Positions 7,363 to 15,775 of a stretch of 64,000 nucleotides of DNA are shown piece by piece. How positions within the stretch are numbered: the stretch's first letter is position 1; every line of letters begins with the position of its first letter. This stretch comes from Pontibacter diazotrophicus (lineage in GTDB: Bacteria > Bacteroidota > Bacteroidia > Cytophagales > Hymenobacteraceae), in contig NZ_QRGR01000002.1 in the NCBI RefSeq assembly GCF_003367245.1, forward strand, positions 40,281-104,280, read 5' to 3'. The translations under genes and the position numbers were made by a program. The notes under the pieces are model-generated. The model saw only the letters and a program-made list of their open reading frames with translations. It ran no database searches and had not been told where the DNA came from.

Positions 7363-9558
7363 TTAGAGTTTGGCAGTATCGCTGTTATTCAGCCAGCGCT
7401 CAAAAAACTCATAGGTTCGGAGCATCTGGTCGATGCGCTGCCGGTTGTTTCCGCTACGGGTAATTTCGTGTGTTGCTCCTGGGTGGCGCACGTACTCTAC
7501 CGGCCTGTTTAAAATCTTCAGGCTTTTGTAAAGCATTTCACTTTGTATCACACCGGTACGTAAGTCATTCTCCCCATGAAAAATGATAAGCGGCGTCGTA
7601 ATGTTCTGCACGTAGGTGAGCGGTGATTCTGATTGCAGAATAGGCTTACTGTCTGCTTCCCAGGGATACCCTCCGAAATAGTTCGGAACCAGGCGCCAGG
7701 CATTGCCCTCTCCGAAGAAGGTGCCCAGGTCGTACACACCGCGCTGCGAGCAGGCCGCAGCAAAGCGCTTGTCGTGGCCAAGTATCCAGGACACCATATA
7801 GCCGCCATAAGAACCACCTGTCACCGCTAAACGGGCCGTGTCTGCCCAGCCTTCGGCTACGGCATGGTCCAGGGCAGTGAGGATGTCGGTGGCTGGTCCG
7901 TTGCCCCAGTCTTTCATGTTGGCTCTCATAAACTCCTCTCCATAGCCGCCTGAGCCACGCGGGTTGCTGTATACCACCCCATATCCTCTTGAAGCGAAGA
8001 ACTGGTACTCGTGCCACATACTGCCTTCACCCGGCCCCCACATAGCCGTAGGGCCGCCATGTATCTCCAGTAGCATCGGGTACTTTCTGCCAGCCTCATA
8101 GTTTGTTGGCTTCATCACCCAATATTCAATTGTCTGGCCTTTGCTGTTGGTGAAGGTCTTTTTCTCCGGCAGGCTCAGTTTCTTGTCTTTTACCCAATCA
8201 TGGTTAAAGGATGAAATCCGCTTCTCATTTTTAGCCGCCGCATTCGCCAGGTACAACTCACTCGGATTGGCTACCTCCGTTTTTACATACACCAGCTTGT
8301 TTTTATGAACAGCAAAGCTCCCCACGCCACTGGTGAAGTCTGTGAGCTGCTCTACTTTTTTGCTTTTAGGGCTTACCCTGTTCAGGAGCACGCCTCCATT
8401 AGAGGGGGATGTAAAATACAGGTACTTGTCGTCCTCGGTCCAGGTGAGGTTGCTTTTATTTCGGTCATAAGGAATAGTAACCATGTCCGCTTCCGTACCA
8501 TTTAAAGGCATAATGGCAAGCTGCGGAATTCTGACATCGTTGATGGGCTGGTACTGGAAAGCCAGCCATTTGCCTGAAGGTGACAAGGCAGCATTGCTAT
8601 AAGCCATTTTTTTCTGCCCTAAGAGCTGCTGTAGCCCGCTTCCGTCTGTGTTGATGCTGAAGATTTCTGACTCCCGTGAGCGGTCGGGGTGCTCAGACTC
8701 GTCGTTGTCTCCTTCGAAAACAATTCGTTTGCCATCCTTTGTGAAGGCCGGATTGTAGCTGGTAGAAAAGCCCTGCGTCAGATCCCGTGGCGTAGCCTCC
8801 GGTCTGGCATCCATGATAAAGATGTGAGACAACTCTATGCTGCCCGTTACCCCCGCTTCTTCCTGAAAGTCGAGCTGGTTAATAACTTTGGCTTTGTTGT
8901 CCTTTTCGTTTTTATCCAGGTAAGAGCGTATTTCAGCTAAGGAGCCATCAGCATTTGGCCTGGTTGGATTTAGGTTCAGGTTCTCGTTCTGAAAGAAACC
9001 CGGCTTCTCGTAAGACCACTTGGGTATCTCCTTGTTCGGGTTGAGCAGGGAATCAGATAAAAACTCCTTTAAGCCGAAGCCGGAAGTAAAAAGAAGCTGT
9101 TTGCCGTCGGGGCTCCACACCGGGCTGTTCGCGCCGTAGGTAAACTTCGTCAACTGCACCGGCTCGCCCCCTTCCATCGAAAGCAGGTAAATCTGGGGCT
9201 TGCCGTCTGTTGCTCTTACAAAAGCCAGTTGCTTCCCGTCGGGGCTCCAGGCAGGCTGCGAAGCGCTGTTGCTGCCATAGGTTATCTGCCGGGGAGCCTG
9301 CGCTGTGTTATTAACAGGCATTAAGAACAGCTGCGTGCTGTACTTGTACTCGGCCGCATCAGCAGGGTCTGGCTCAATGCTGGTGACGGAGAAAGCGGCC
9401 TTATTCCCATCGGGTGTAAGTGCTATACTGCCTATCTGCTTTATCTTCAGTAAGTCTGTTACCTTGACAGGCTCCTTACCATTCTGAGCATGTGAAGAAA
9501 GTGCTACCACCAAAAAGCAGAAAAGCAGCACGAAAGGGTTCTTTTTCATTTTATTCAT
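7363..9558 (-). CDS. Secreted S9 family prolyl oligopeptidase / dipeptidyl-aminopeptidase
   Basis: Serine peptidase that removes or cleaves short peptides in the periplasm. The N-terminal signal peptide (MKKNPFVLLFCFLVVALSSHAQ) is followed by a seven-bladed beta-propeller with PD40 repeats (for example GKQLAFVRATDGKPQIYLLS) and a C-terminal alpha/beta hydrolase domain. The catalytic triad is visible: Ser583 in GGSYGGY, Asp665 in HGENDLRTG and His697 in GATHEI. Length (731 residues) is normal for acylaminoacyl-peptidase-like enzymes. I chose the ATG at 9558; another ATG three codons later is equally possible. It is monocistronic and ends at the shared terminator at 7303-7346. Confidence 0.93.
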   Translation of the reverse strand: MNKMKKNPFVLLFCFLVVALSSHAQNGKEPVKVTDLLKIKQIGSIALTPDGNKAAFSVTSIEPDPADAAEYKYSTQLFLMPVNNTAQAPRQITYGSNSASQPAWSPDGKQLAFVRATDGKPQIYLLSMEGGEPVQLTKFTYGANSPVWSPDGKQLLFTSGFGLKEFLSDSLLNPNKEIPKWSYEKPGFFQNENLNLNPTRPNADGSLAEIRSYLDKNEKDNKAKVINQLDFQEEAGVTGSIELSHIFIMDARPEATPRDLTQGFSTSYNPAFTKDGKRIVFEGDNDESEHPDRSRESEIFSINTDGSGLQQLLGQKKMAYSNAALSPSGKWLAFQYQPINDVRIPQLAIMPLNGTEADMVTIPYDRNKSNLTWTEDDKYLYFTSPSNGGVLLNRVSPKSKKVEQLTDFTSGVGSFAVHKNKLVYVKTEVANPSELYLANAAAKNEKRISSFNHDWVKDKKLSLPEKKTFTNSKGQTIEYWVMKPTNYEAGRKYPMLLEIHGGPTAMWGPGEGSMWHEYQFFASRGYGVVYSNPRGSGGYGEEFMRANMKDWGNGPATDILTALDHAVAEGWADTARLAVTGGSYGGYMVSWILGHDKRFAAACSQRGVYDLGTFFGEGNAWRLVPNYFGGYPWEADSKPILQSESPLTYVQNITTPLIIFHGENDLRTGVIQSEMLYKSLKILNRPVEYVRHPGATHEITRSGNNRQRIDQMLRTYEFFERWLNNSDTAKL

Positions 9559-9861
9559 ATAACAATATAAGGTGAGATTGCTTTTGCCGGAGCGCAAGCC
9601 GGAACATGCTTACAAAGATAATAATCCATATGACGTGAAGAGGGTGTTGCGGCAATATTGCGGATCAGATAAAAAGCAACTTCAGCAAAGGATAGGTTCT
9701 GGTATATTTTCTGATCCCATTCGTAAAGCACCCCCTGATGTCCTGTCTTTTTGCATCGTCCTGTTTTGTCTTTTATGAGGTAAAAGCTGTATAGCTTGCG
9801 CAGATTTTACCAGCGTGCCGCTGAATTAAAGCGGCGGCGCCTGTGCACGGCACCTGAAGAA
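9559..9861. other. Intergenic stretch upstream of the S9 peptidase
   Basis: Contains the start region of the S9 gene (minus strand) and no reading frame I can support. No clear TAnnTTTG promoter was found. Confidence 0.3.
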
Positions 9862-9900
9862 ATAAAAAAACCAGCCAGGTTTTTTAAACCTGGCTGGCCA
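9862..9900 (-). terminator. Rho-independent terminator of the fasciclin gene
   Basis: CCAGCCAGGTTT and AAACCTGGCTGG form a 12-base-pair stem with a very short loop. On the minus strand it is followed by seven T, 22 bases after the fasciclin stop codon. Confidence 0.9.
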
Positions 9901-9922
9901 CTTAGGTGCTGTGTTGGTTAAA

Positions 9923-10483
9923 TTACATTGCTGAAGGAGGCAGCATCACTTTATCAATCACATGCACGACACCGTTAGATGCCTCTATATTGGGCATGGT
10001 TACATTGGCGTCGTTAATCATCACTTTATCTCCTTCCGTCATCACTTCCACTTCATCCTCACTCAGGGTGCTTACTTTCATCCCGTCAGACAGGTCTGCA
10101 GCCATCACACTTCCGGATGTAACATGGTAGGTCAGGATGTCGATGAGTTTCTGCTTGTTCTCTGGCTTTAGCAGGTCGTCCAGCGTACCTGCCGGAAGAG
10201 CTTCAAACGCTTCGTTGGTAGGCGCAAAAACGGTATAGGGGCCTCCGTCCTGCAGGGTGCCAGCTAAATCTGCTGCCTGCAAGGCCTGCACCAGCGTAGA
10301 CAGTTGCGGCGTGTTGGAAGCTAGCTCCACGATATTCGGGTTTGCTGCTTCCATGGTGGTGGCATCAGTCGCCATGGCTTCTGTGTTATCCGTCATTACT
10401 TCAGCGCTTTCTGTGGTTGGTTCGTTGCCGCCGCATCCATATAGGAACAAAGCTGCACAAACAAAAATACTTACCTTCTTCAT
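9923..10483 (-). CDS. Fasciclin (FAS1) domain lipoprotein
   Basis: A single FAS1 domain, shown by the conserved blocks FAPTNEAFEALPAGTLDDLLKP and ILTYHVTSG and the ending NGVVHVIDKVMLPP. The N-terminus is a lipoprotein signal (MKKVSIFVCAALFLYGC) with the lipobox LYGC, so it is lipid-anchored in the envelope; the residues after Cys (GGNEPTTES) are a low-complexity linker. FAS1 proteins mediate adhesion or bind small ligands; no specific partner is known here. It is transcribed alone and ends at a strong terminator. Confidence 0.93.
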   Translation of the reverse strand: MKKVSIFVCAALFLYGCGGNEPTTESAEVMTDNTEAMATDATTMEAANPNIVELASNTPQLSTLVQALQAADLAGTLQDGGPYTVFAPTNEAFEALPAGTLDDLLKPENKQKLIDILTYHVTSGSVMAADLSDGMKVSTLSEDEVEVMTEGDKVMINDANVTMPNIEASNGVVHVIDKVMLPPSAM

Positions 10484-10676
10484 AGTTTTAAATTTAAATG
10501 ATTGGTTGGTTTTCAGAAGGTTAACTAAGGAGTAGCTATAATGTTTAATTATATATTATCATGGGCAGATGGAGCAGCCAGGGATCAATAGGCTTTTTCG
10601 CATGAATTGGGTTTATTCGTACAAAGGCAAAGGCTGCCGGTTCTTCAGAAACGCGTTACAAACCAGAAAGGCACAA

Positions 10677-11108
10677 ATGCATCAACACAAGAATCTCCCT
10701 ATATACCGCAAAGGGGAAGAAATTTATCACCTCACCTCCTGCATTGTAGAACTGGTGCCCGAAGAAGACATCATGCTGCAGCACATCCGGGAGTTTATGC
10801 TTCAGGATGCTGCCTTGCTCACAGTGAAGGTGGCGGGTGCGGCAGGTGCCGACCTCTACAGTATCCGGATGGAGAACGCCGTGCTGATACGCAAAGCGGC
10901 CCGGGACCTGCTCACCAACTGCACAGCTCTAAAGCTTTACGGCTTTCAGGATACCACCTACCTACCCCTCCTCCGCCACGCCATTGAAGAATACCGGCTG
11001 CTTTTCCTGGAGTGGGTTGCCGGCTTCGATCCCTGGAATTATGTCTGGGACGACTGGGGCCTGTTTAACCCTCCAGGGGCCAGTGAACAGGAAGACGGGG
11101 ACCTGTAA
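10677..11108 (+). CDS. Conserved hypothetical protein, 143 residues
   Basis: No family is recognised. It is a soluble protein without signal peptide or membrane segment, with an acidic tail (EQEDGDL) and several aromatic residues near the C-terminus (WVAGFDPWNYVWDDWGLF). I place the start at the ATG at 10677 because AGAAAGG stands just before it; the open frame goes on upstream to 10569 but those 36 residues are unlike the rest. The sequence has normal codon use for this region, so it is likely a real gene. The central part looks helical (LLTVKVAGAAGADLYSIRM). Confidence 0.65.
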   Translation: MHQHKNLPIYRKGEEIYHLTSCIVELVPEEDIMLQHIREFMLQDAALLTVKVAGAAGADLYSIRMENAVLIRKAARDLLTNCTALKLYGFQDTTYLPLLRHAIEEYRLLFLEWVAGFDPWNYVWDDWGLFNPPGASEQEDGDL

Positions 11109-11245
11109 AGGCAAGCGACTGGTTTCCTTTCCCTGAAAAACGCCGGAAAATGAATTTGTCTGATTTCGCCCGGCAGGAACACCGGAAACACAGCGCAACA
11201 AAAACAGGCCTGCGTTTTATGCGCCTCTCCTTTACTATTATTTCC

Positions 11246-11253
11246 TATATTTA
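11246..11253 (+). promoter_or_regulatory. Putative -7 promoter element
   Basis: TATATTTA differs from the Bacteroidota consensus TAnnTTTG only at the last base and lies 24 bases before the membrane protein start at 11277. Confidence 0.4.
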
Positions 11254-11276
11254 CAGCTGAAAAATTAAACGATACA

Positions 11277-11711
11277 ATGTATACAGGATTACAGCACTTA
11301 CATTCTTACATAGCCTATCTGGTATTGCTAGGGCTCATTATCAGCTTTTTAGCGGCGCTTGCCGGCTTGTTTGGGAACAGGACTTTTTCGGACAAAGACA
11401 GAAAACTAAGCCTGCTCGGCCTTATTCCGGTGCACCTGCAGTGGGTAATAGGCGTTATTTTGTACTTTGTTTCGCCAAGGGGTCTGCCAAACTTTTCAGG
11501 CGAAGCCATGGGCGACAGCGTAGCCAGACTTTATATGCTGGAGCACCCGCTTACCATGATCATAGCCGTTGTGCTGATAACGATTGGCTACTCCCGCGCA
11601 AAGCGCATGCTGGGCAAGAACGCAGGGTTCAAGTCCATCGCCATTTTTTACGGGATTGGCCTGGCGCTGATTCTCCTCCGCATTCCCTGGATTTCGTGGC
11701 CGGGTAACTAG
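11277..11711 (+). CDS. Four-helix inner-membrane protein, cytochrome b-like
   Basis: Four hydrophobic segments are visible: residues ~10-30, ~45-65, ~88-105 and ~120-140. Histidines occur at the membrane ends (LQHLHSYIAY, PVHLQWVIG, LEHPLTMII), a layout seen in small haem-binding membrane proteins, and relatives in Bacteroidota are often labelled cytochrome B. Haem binding is an inference from these histidines only. It is followed at once by its own terminator. Confidence 0.75.
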   Translation: MYTGLQHLHSYIAYLVLLGLIISFLAALAGLFGNRTFSDKDRKLSLLGLIPVHLQWVIGVILYFVSPRGLPNFSGEAMGDSVARLYMLEHPLTMIIAVVLITIGYSRAKRMLGKNAGFKSIAIFYGIGLALILLRIPWISWPGN

Positions 11712-11722
11712 GCAAACATGAT

Positions 11723-11766
11723 GGCCCCCTGCTCGGTGGAAATTCCACAAAACAGGGGGCCATTTC
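11723..11766 (+). terminator. Rho-independent terminator
   Basis: GGCCCCCTG (11723) pairs with CAGGGGGCC (11753-11761), followed by ATTTCGTT. It lies 11 bases after the membrane protein stop codon. Confidence 0.75.
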
Positions 11767-11886
11767 GTTAAAGGGCTTTTAGCGCCTGTTTAAATTTGTT
11801 TTTGAAGCGCAGGTGAGCCTTGTAATAAATTTCAAACGTGCCTTCATCCCGACTTTAGCAGGTTTACAAAACTGATGGCACCACAA

Positions 11887-12040
11887 AGTCCCATCGGGAC
11901 GACCTGTTGATAGCCGAATAGTCTTCATAACACCCAAGCTCCAGAGGAGCGGCCTGTTTAGGATATAATTACAGACCGCTCCTCTGGAGCTAAAAGTGCC
12001 GATGGCTATTATACTATCAACAGGTCGTCCCGCTGGGACT
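11887..12040. repeat. Nested palindromic repeat, family A copy 1
   Basis: A 154-base element made of two nested inverted repeats. Outer arms begin AGTCCCATCGGGACGACCTG and end CAGGTCGTCCCGCTGGGACT. Inner arms (11937-11991) begin AGCTCCAGAGGAGC and end GCTCCTCTGGAGCT. Each arm also holds a short hairpin of its own. It lies between two convergent genes. Other copies: 23581, 26892, 41946, 46613. Confidence 0.95.
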
Positions 12041-12155
12041 AAAAATATTGAATAAGGGACTGCGCAGTAGCTGTAAAGCTGTCTTCACTTTGTGAAAATG
12101 ATAAAGTAGGGCTTGTACAGCTGCAAAGCCAGAAGGTTTCCGCCCACTCACCTGC

Positions 12156-13670
12156 CTACTTCACCTCAAAGGTGCTCTCATTTATTCCCAGCTTGTTTTT
12201 AGACTGAAGTTCTACCGGGAATCCCCACAGATAACGGATATGCTCGAGGGTGGTCTGGGTGCTGTCCGTGTCCAGGCGGCGGTCTTTCTGAATGTAATGC
12301 GTCAGGTACAGTTTGCTTGTCTGGTGCAGGTCTACTTTCGTTACCTGTATATTGGGTACATAAGAAGAGCGGTCGTATTGGTTGCTCAGCTGCAGCCGTA
12401 CTTTTTTATAGCCCCGCTCGTTGTGGATGGCCCCAATCTCATAGGTATCTTCCAGCTCGTTGTCCACGATGGTAAACAACTTCATGTCGCGGATAACCTT
12501 CGGCGACAGGTACTGCAAAATAAAGCTGTCGTCCCGGAAGTTCTCCATCACATAATGCACCTGCTGCAGCCAGTCCTTACCAATCAGGTCAGGGAACCAC
12601 TGTCTGTCTTCCTCGGTCGGCTCCTGGCAGATGCGCTTGATATCCATGAAAATGTTAAAGCCCAGCGTGTAGGGGTTCAGGCCTGAGTAGTATTTGCTGT
12701 TGTACTCGGGCTGGTACAATACCCCGCTATGGCTTTTGAAGAACTCCAGCATAAAGCCGTCGTTCACGTAGCCTTCCTCAAACATTTTGTTGATGAGGTG
12801 ATAGTGCGTGAAAGTGGCGAAGCCCTCGTTCATTACCTTGGTAGCGCCCTGAGGGTAAAAGTACTGCGATACTTTGCGCACAATCCGGATAATTTCTCTT
12901 TTCCATTGCGGCAGTGCCGGGGCATACTTTTCTATAAAGTACAGGATGTTCTCTTCCGGCTCGTCTGGAAACTTATCCTCCTCTCCTGCCATAGCCTCCG
13001 GCGTGGGGGGCGGTGTCGGCAGCGTTTTCCATAACTCGTTATAATTCTCCCTTTTGATGTGCGTCAGCTTTTTCAACCTTTCGTTTTCTTCCCTGGCAGT
13101 TACTTTAGAGGGTTTTTTATATTTGTCTACCCCGTGGTACATCAGGGCATGGGCAGCATCCAGCACCATTTCAACTTCCTCTTCCCCATGCTCCTCTTCG
13201 CACTTCATAATAAACTCGCGGGCAAAAACCATATAGTCCACAATAGAGTCGGCCGAGGTCCAGTCGAGGAACATGTAATTGTTGGCGAAAAAGGCATTGT
13301 GGCCCTGGCAGGCATGCGCAATCACGAGCAGCATCATACAGGTGGAGTTGTTCTCCATGTTATAGCTGATGCAGGGGTTGGAGTTGATGACCAGTTCATA
13401 GGAAAGCCCCATGCGGCCCTTGGTATAGTTGTTCTGGTTCAGGACAAAGTCCTTTCCGAACTTCCAGTGCGGGTAAGAAGTAGGCAAACCAGTCAGGGCA
13501 TAAGCATCCAGCATCTGCTCCGACGTCACGATTTCTATCTGGTTCGGATAGGTTTTAAGCTTCAGGTACTCCCGCCCGAATCTGCTGATCACCTCATCGG
13601 CCGCCTCCAGCGTGTCGTAGTCCCAGTTGGGATTACAAAACATCGCTCTGTATTTATCTTTATCCATCAT
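12156..13670 (-). CDS. SpoVR family protein (YcgB-like)
   Basis: Full-length SpoVR protein of 504 residues, recognised from the conserved blocks YLKLKTYPNQIEIV, PHWKFGKDF, LVINSNPCISYNMENN and the histidine-rich HACQGHNAFFANNY. The molecular activity is unknown. In Bacillus subtilis SpoVR is needed for normal spore cortex, and in non-sporulating bacteria it travels with PrkA and YeaH, as it does here (yeaH at 14320, prkA at 15776, same strand). The gaps are large (about 190 and 650 bases), so the genes may have separate promoters. The role is probably a starvation or stress response. A second start Met directly follows the first. Confidence 0.95.
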   Translation of the reverse strand: MMDKDKYRAMFCNPNWDYDTLEAADEVISRFGREYLKLKTYPNQIEIVTSEQMLDAYALTGLPTSYPHWKFGKDFVLNQNNYTKGRMGLSYELVINSNPCISYNMENNSTCMMLLVIAHACQGHNAFFANNYMFLDWTSADSIVDYMVFAREFIMKCEEEHGEEEVEMVLDAAHALMYHGVDKYKKPSKVTAREENERLKKLTHIKRENYNELWKTLPTPPPTPEAMAGEEDKFPDEPEENILYFIEKYAPALPQWKREIIRIVRKVSQYFYPQGATKVMNEGFATFTHYHLINKMFEEGYVNDGFMLEFFKSHSGVLYQPEYNSKYYSGLNPYTLGFNIFMDIKRICQEPTEEDRQWFPDLIGKDWLQQVHYVMENFRDDSFILQYLSPKVIRDMKLFTIVDNELEDTYEIGAIHNERGYKKVRLQLSNQYDRSSYVPNIQVTKVDLHQTSKLYLTHYIQKDRRLDTDSTQTTLEHIRYLWGFPVELQSKNKLGINESTFEVK

Positions 13671-13789
13671 GAGTGGTTTAATTAAAGATTTTTAGTTTGC
13701 TTATTATGTAAAGCTGTAGCTGCCGTCGCAGGTGCGTACTTGCAGCGTGGGTTTTTGCTTTTATCTTGAGGTTTGCCCCGGTTCCTGTA

Positions 13790-14029
13790 TCCAACCACCC
13801 CTAACCCCTCCTGGGGGTGCAGGGGCCCCCTTTAGAGTTTAAGGAGGGGAGCCTGCTTTTCCGGCTTTACCTCTCTTGTTGTATAGCAAACGGTTGTTTC
13901 ATATCTTATTTCATTTACTTTTTTCAGTCCTGTACCTCGTAAATTAATAAAGCCTGCTATGGTAAAGGCAGAGTGAATTAGTAATACAAGACTCCCCTCC
14001 TTAGACAAGGAGGGGCAGGGGTGGTTGGA
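13790..14029. repeat. GC-rich palindrome, family C copy 1 (MITE-like)
   Basis: A 240-base segment with matching inverted ends: TCCAACCACCCCTAACCCCT at the left and AGGGGCAGGGGTGGTTGGA at the right. Each end also forms a local hairpin of CCCCTCC with GGAGGGG. The centre is AT-rich and has no gene. Related palindromes lie at 18424, 20584 and 39206. It separates spoVR from yeaH. Confidence 0.85.
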
Positions 14030-14319
14030 CAACTCTCTCCCTGCACTAAAATTTGCTAACAGCTAATACTTCAAAAACAATACTTGCTTTGTCAAATATA
14101 AATGGCATTCGAGGTGAAGCACAAAATTAGCTTATCTGGAATGTACGTCACAAGCAGGCCTGTTTCAGGTAGAGAGGTACAAACTGCAAGCTCTCACCAA
14201 CGGTTCGTCCACTAGATTGTAACAGCAGGAGATGAAGGTGATTTTACATCTCCAGAAATCCTCTAAATCCTTCCTCATCAAGAAAATCCTGATTCAGACA
14301 AAACTCCTGATGCAGACAA
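14030..14319. other. Intergenic stretch downstream of yeaH
   Basis: No gene seen. Near 14255-14310 is a run containing AAATCC and TCCTGATTCAGACA, which resembles a short sequence I know to be scattered in many Bacteroidota genomes; only this one copy is in the window. Confidence 0.3.
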
Positions 14320-15588
14320 TTACCCTGCCGCCACGGTCTCCCGCTTTTTGAAGAGCCCCTGGAAGACAGGCCATATTTCGTAGGTCTCGTACACGTGGCG
14401 TATTGAGAAATCCTCGTTGTTGCTGATCCGTCTATAGGCCTGCCACAGATCGCTTTCTCTTGCCTTCCTGTTAATTTCGATATAGGCCATAAACTGGATA
14501 GCAGGTAATATGGTGCTTTGCAGCAGTTTCTTACACTCCAGCGCATCTTCCCTGGACCATACGTCCCCGTCGGATGCCTGGCAGCAGTACACGTTCCAAC
14601 TCTCGTCATACCTTTCGCGGATAATCTTGTCCATCAGTTTCAGGGAAGGGGCCACCACGGTGCCGCCGCTTTCCCTTGAGTTGAAAAACTCCTCCTCGTT
14701 TACTTCTTTGGCCTCGGTGTGGTGCCGGATAAAAACGAGCTCCACATTTTTGTACTGCCTTGTCAGGAAGATGTATAAGAGCGTGAAAAACCGTTTGGCA
14801 ATGTCTTTTTCGTGATATCCCATCGAAGCCGACACGTCCATGATGCAGAACATCACAGCAGAGGTAACCGGAATCGGCACCCGTTCAAAGTTGTTGTACC
14901 GCAGGTCGAGGTCTTCGAAAAAAGGAATTGTATTGGCCTGCCGGGTCACTTTCTCAATTTCAAATTCAAGGGCTGCTCTTTCTTCCGGACCGGTGGCCGC
15001 GGCAAGCTGCTCCTGCAGGGCCTTCAGTTTTTTATCAAACACACCTTTCAACGCTAATTGCCGCCCCAGCGACTGCTGATAACTGGTTTTGATGTTTAAC
15101 CGGGAAGGAACGCTGTCTCTGGTATAGCCGGCCCGCCGCATCGAGAAGTTTTCGGTGCTTTCCATCAGCTTCTTCACCATGTTGGGCAGCGCCAGGTCAT
15201 CAAAGAAATACTTCAGAAACTCCTCCCGCGACAAGACCACCGTAAACTCATCTTCCGTAGTATCGGGGCTGTTAGAACCTTTCCCGTTGCCGCCTCCTCC
15301 ACCGCCTTCCTTTGGTTTGGGCACACGGTCACCTTCCTGGAACTTATCGTTCCCCGGCTTCACGATTTGCTTTTTCCCGCTTTTGGAGTCATGCCGGAAG
15401 CTCGGCTCATCCAGCCCACGCACAGGCACTTTTACACTGCCCCCGGTCTGGCTGTCAGTAATACTTTCCTGGCTGATAATATCAGGGATGGCCTTTTTGA
15501 TCTGGTGCTCGACCCGCTTCAGGAATTTCTGCCGGTTACCAGTAGACTTCCCCTTATCATTCTTTCTTCTATCGATTATGCTACTCAT
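14320..15588 (-). CDS. yeaH: YeaH/YhbH family protein (DUF444) with a VWA domain
   Basis: DUF444 protein of 422 residues. It opens with the family's basic start (DRRKNDKGKSTGNRQKFLKR), has a glycine-rich segment near residues 93-102, and ends with a von Willebrand A fold whose metal site is DVSAS in MFCIMDVSASMGYHEKD. The function is unknown, but the gene is conserved beside prkA and is thought to act in the same stress pathway, perhaps as a partner of the PrkA kinase. Here prkA is 187 bases upstream and spoVR is downstream on the same strand. The start ATG at 15588 agrees with the family N-terminus. Confidence 0.94.
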   Translation of the reverse strand: MSSIIDRRKNDKGKSTGNRQKFLKRVEHQIKKAIPDIISQESITDSQTGGSVKVPVRGLDEPSFRHDSKSGKKQIVKPGNDKFQEGDRVPKPKEGGGGGGNGKGSNSPDTTEDEFTVVLSREEFLKYFFDDLALPNMVKKLMESTENFSMRRAGYTRDSVPSRLNIKTSYQQSLGRQLALKGVFDKKLKALQEQLAAATGPEERAALEFEIEKVTRQANTIPFFEDLDLRYNNFERVPIPVTSAVMFCIMDVSASMGYHEKDIAKRFFTLLYIFLTRQYKNVELVFIRHHTEAKEVNEEEFFNSRESGGTVVAPSLKLMDKIIRERYDESWNVYCCQASDGDVWSREDALECKKLLQSTILPAIQFMAYIEINRKARESDLWQAYRRISNNEDFSIRHVYETYEIWPVFQGLFKKRETVAAG

Positions 15589-15589
15589 G

Positions 15590-15773
15590 AGAGTTAGAGA
15601 GTTATTTTGAGTTAAAAAGTTAGAGAATTAGAAAGTTAGAAAGTTTTAAAATGGAAGTTAGGATGTAATGTCTAGCTGGAATAAGGAAAGGATTGCACTT
15701 CGACTTTCTACTTCCTAACATTCTGACTTAGCATAACTTTCTAACTTTCTAACTTTCCAACTTTCTAACTTCC
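15590..15773. repeat. Inverted array of short AGTTAGA/AGTTAGAAA repeats
   Basis: The left side (about 15590-15650) has repeated GTTAGA units such as AGTTAGAAAGTTAGAAAGTT. The right side (about 15730-15772) has the complementary AACTTTCTAACTTTCTAAC. Together they could form a long imperfect hairpin in the prkA-yeaH intergenic RNA. Confidence 0.8.
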
Positions 15774-15775
15774 CC

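Noticed and set aside
11887..12040. CRISPR-like reading of the family A repeats
   Set aside because: Copies are kilobases apart, nested-inverted and lack regular spacers or cas genes.
13832..14032. 66-codon frame with a start near the family C palindrome
   Set aside because: It reads through the palindrome arms (CPSLSKEG pattern); a repeat artefact.
14244..14609. 121-codon minus-strand frame
   Set aside because: It is mostly the yeaH 3' end in another frame, plus a scattered intergenic repeat.
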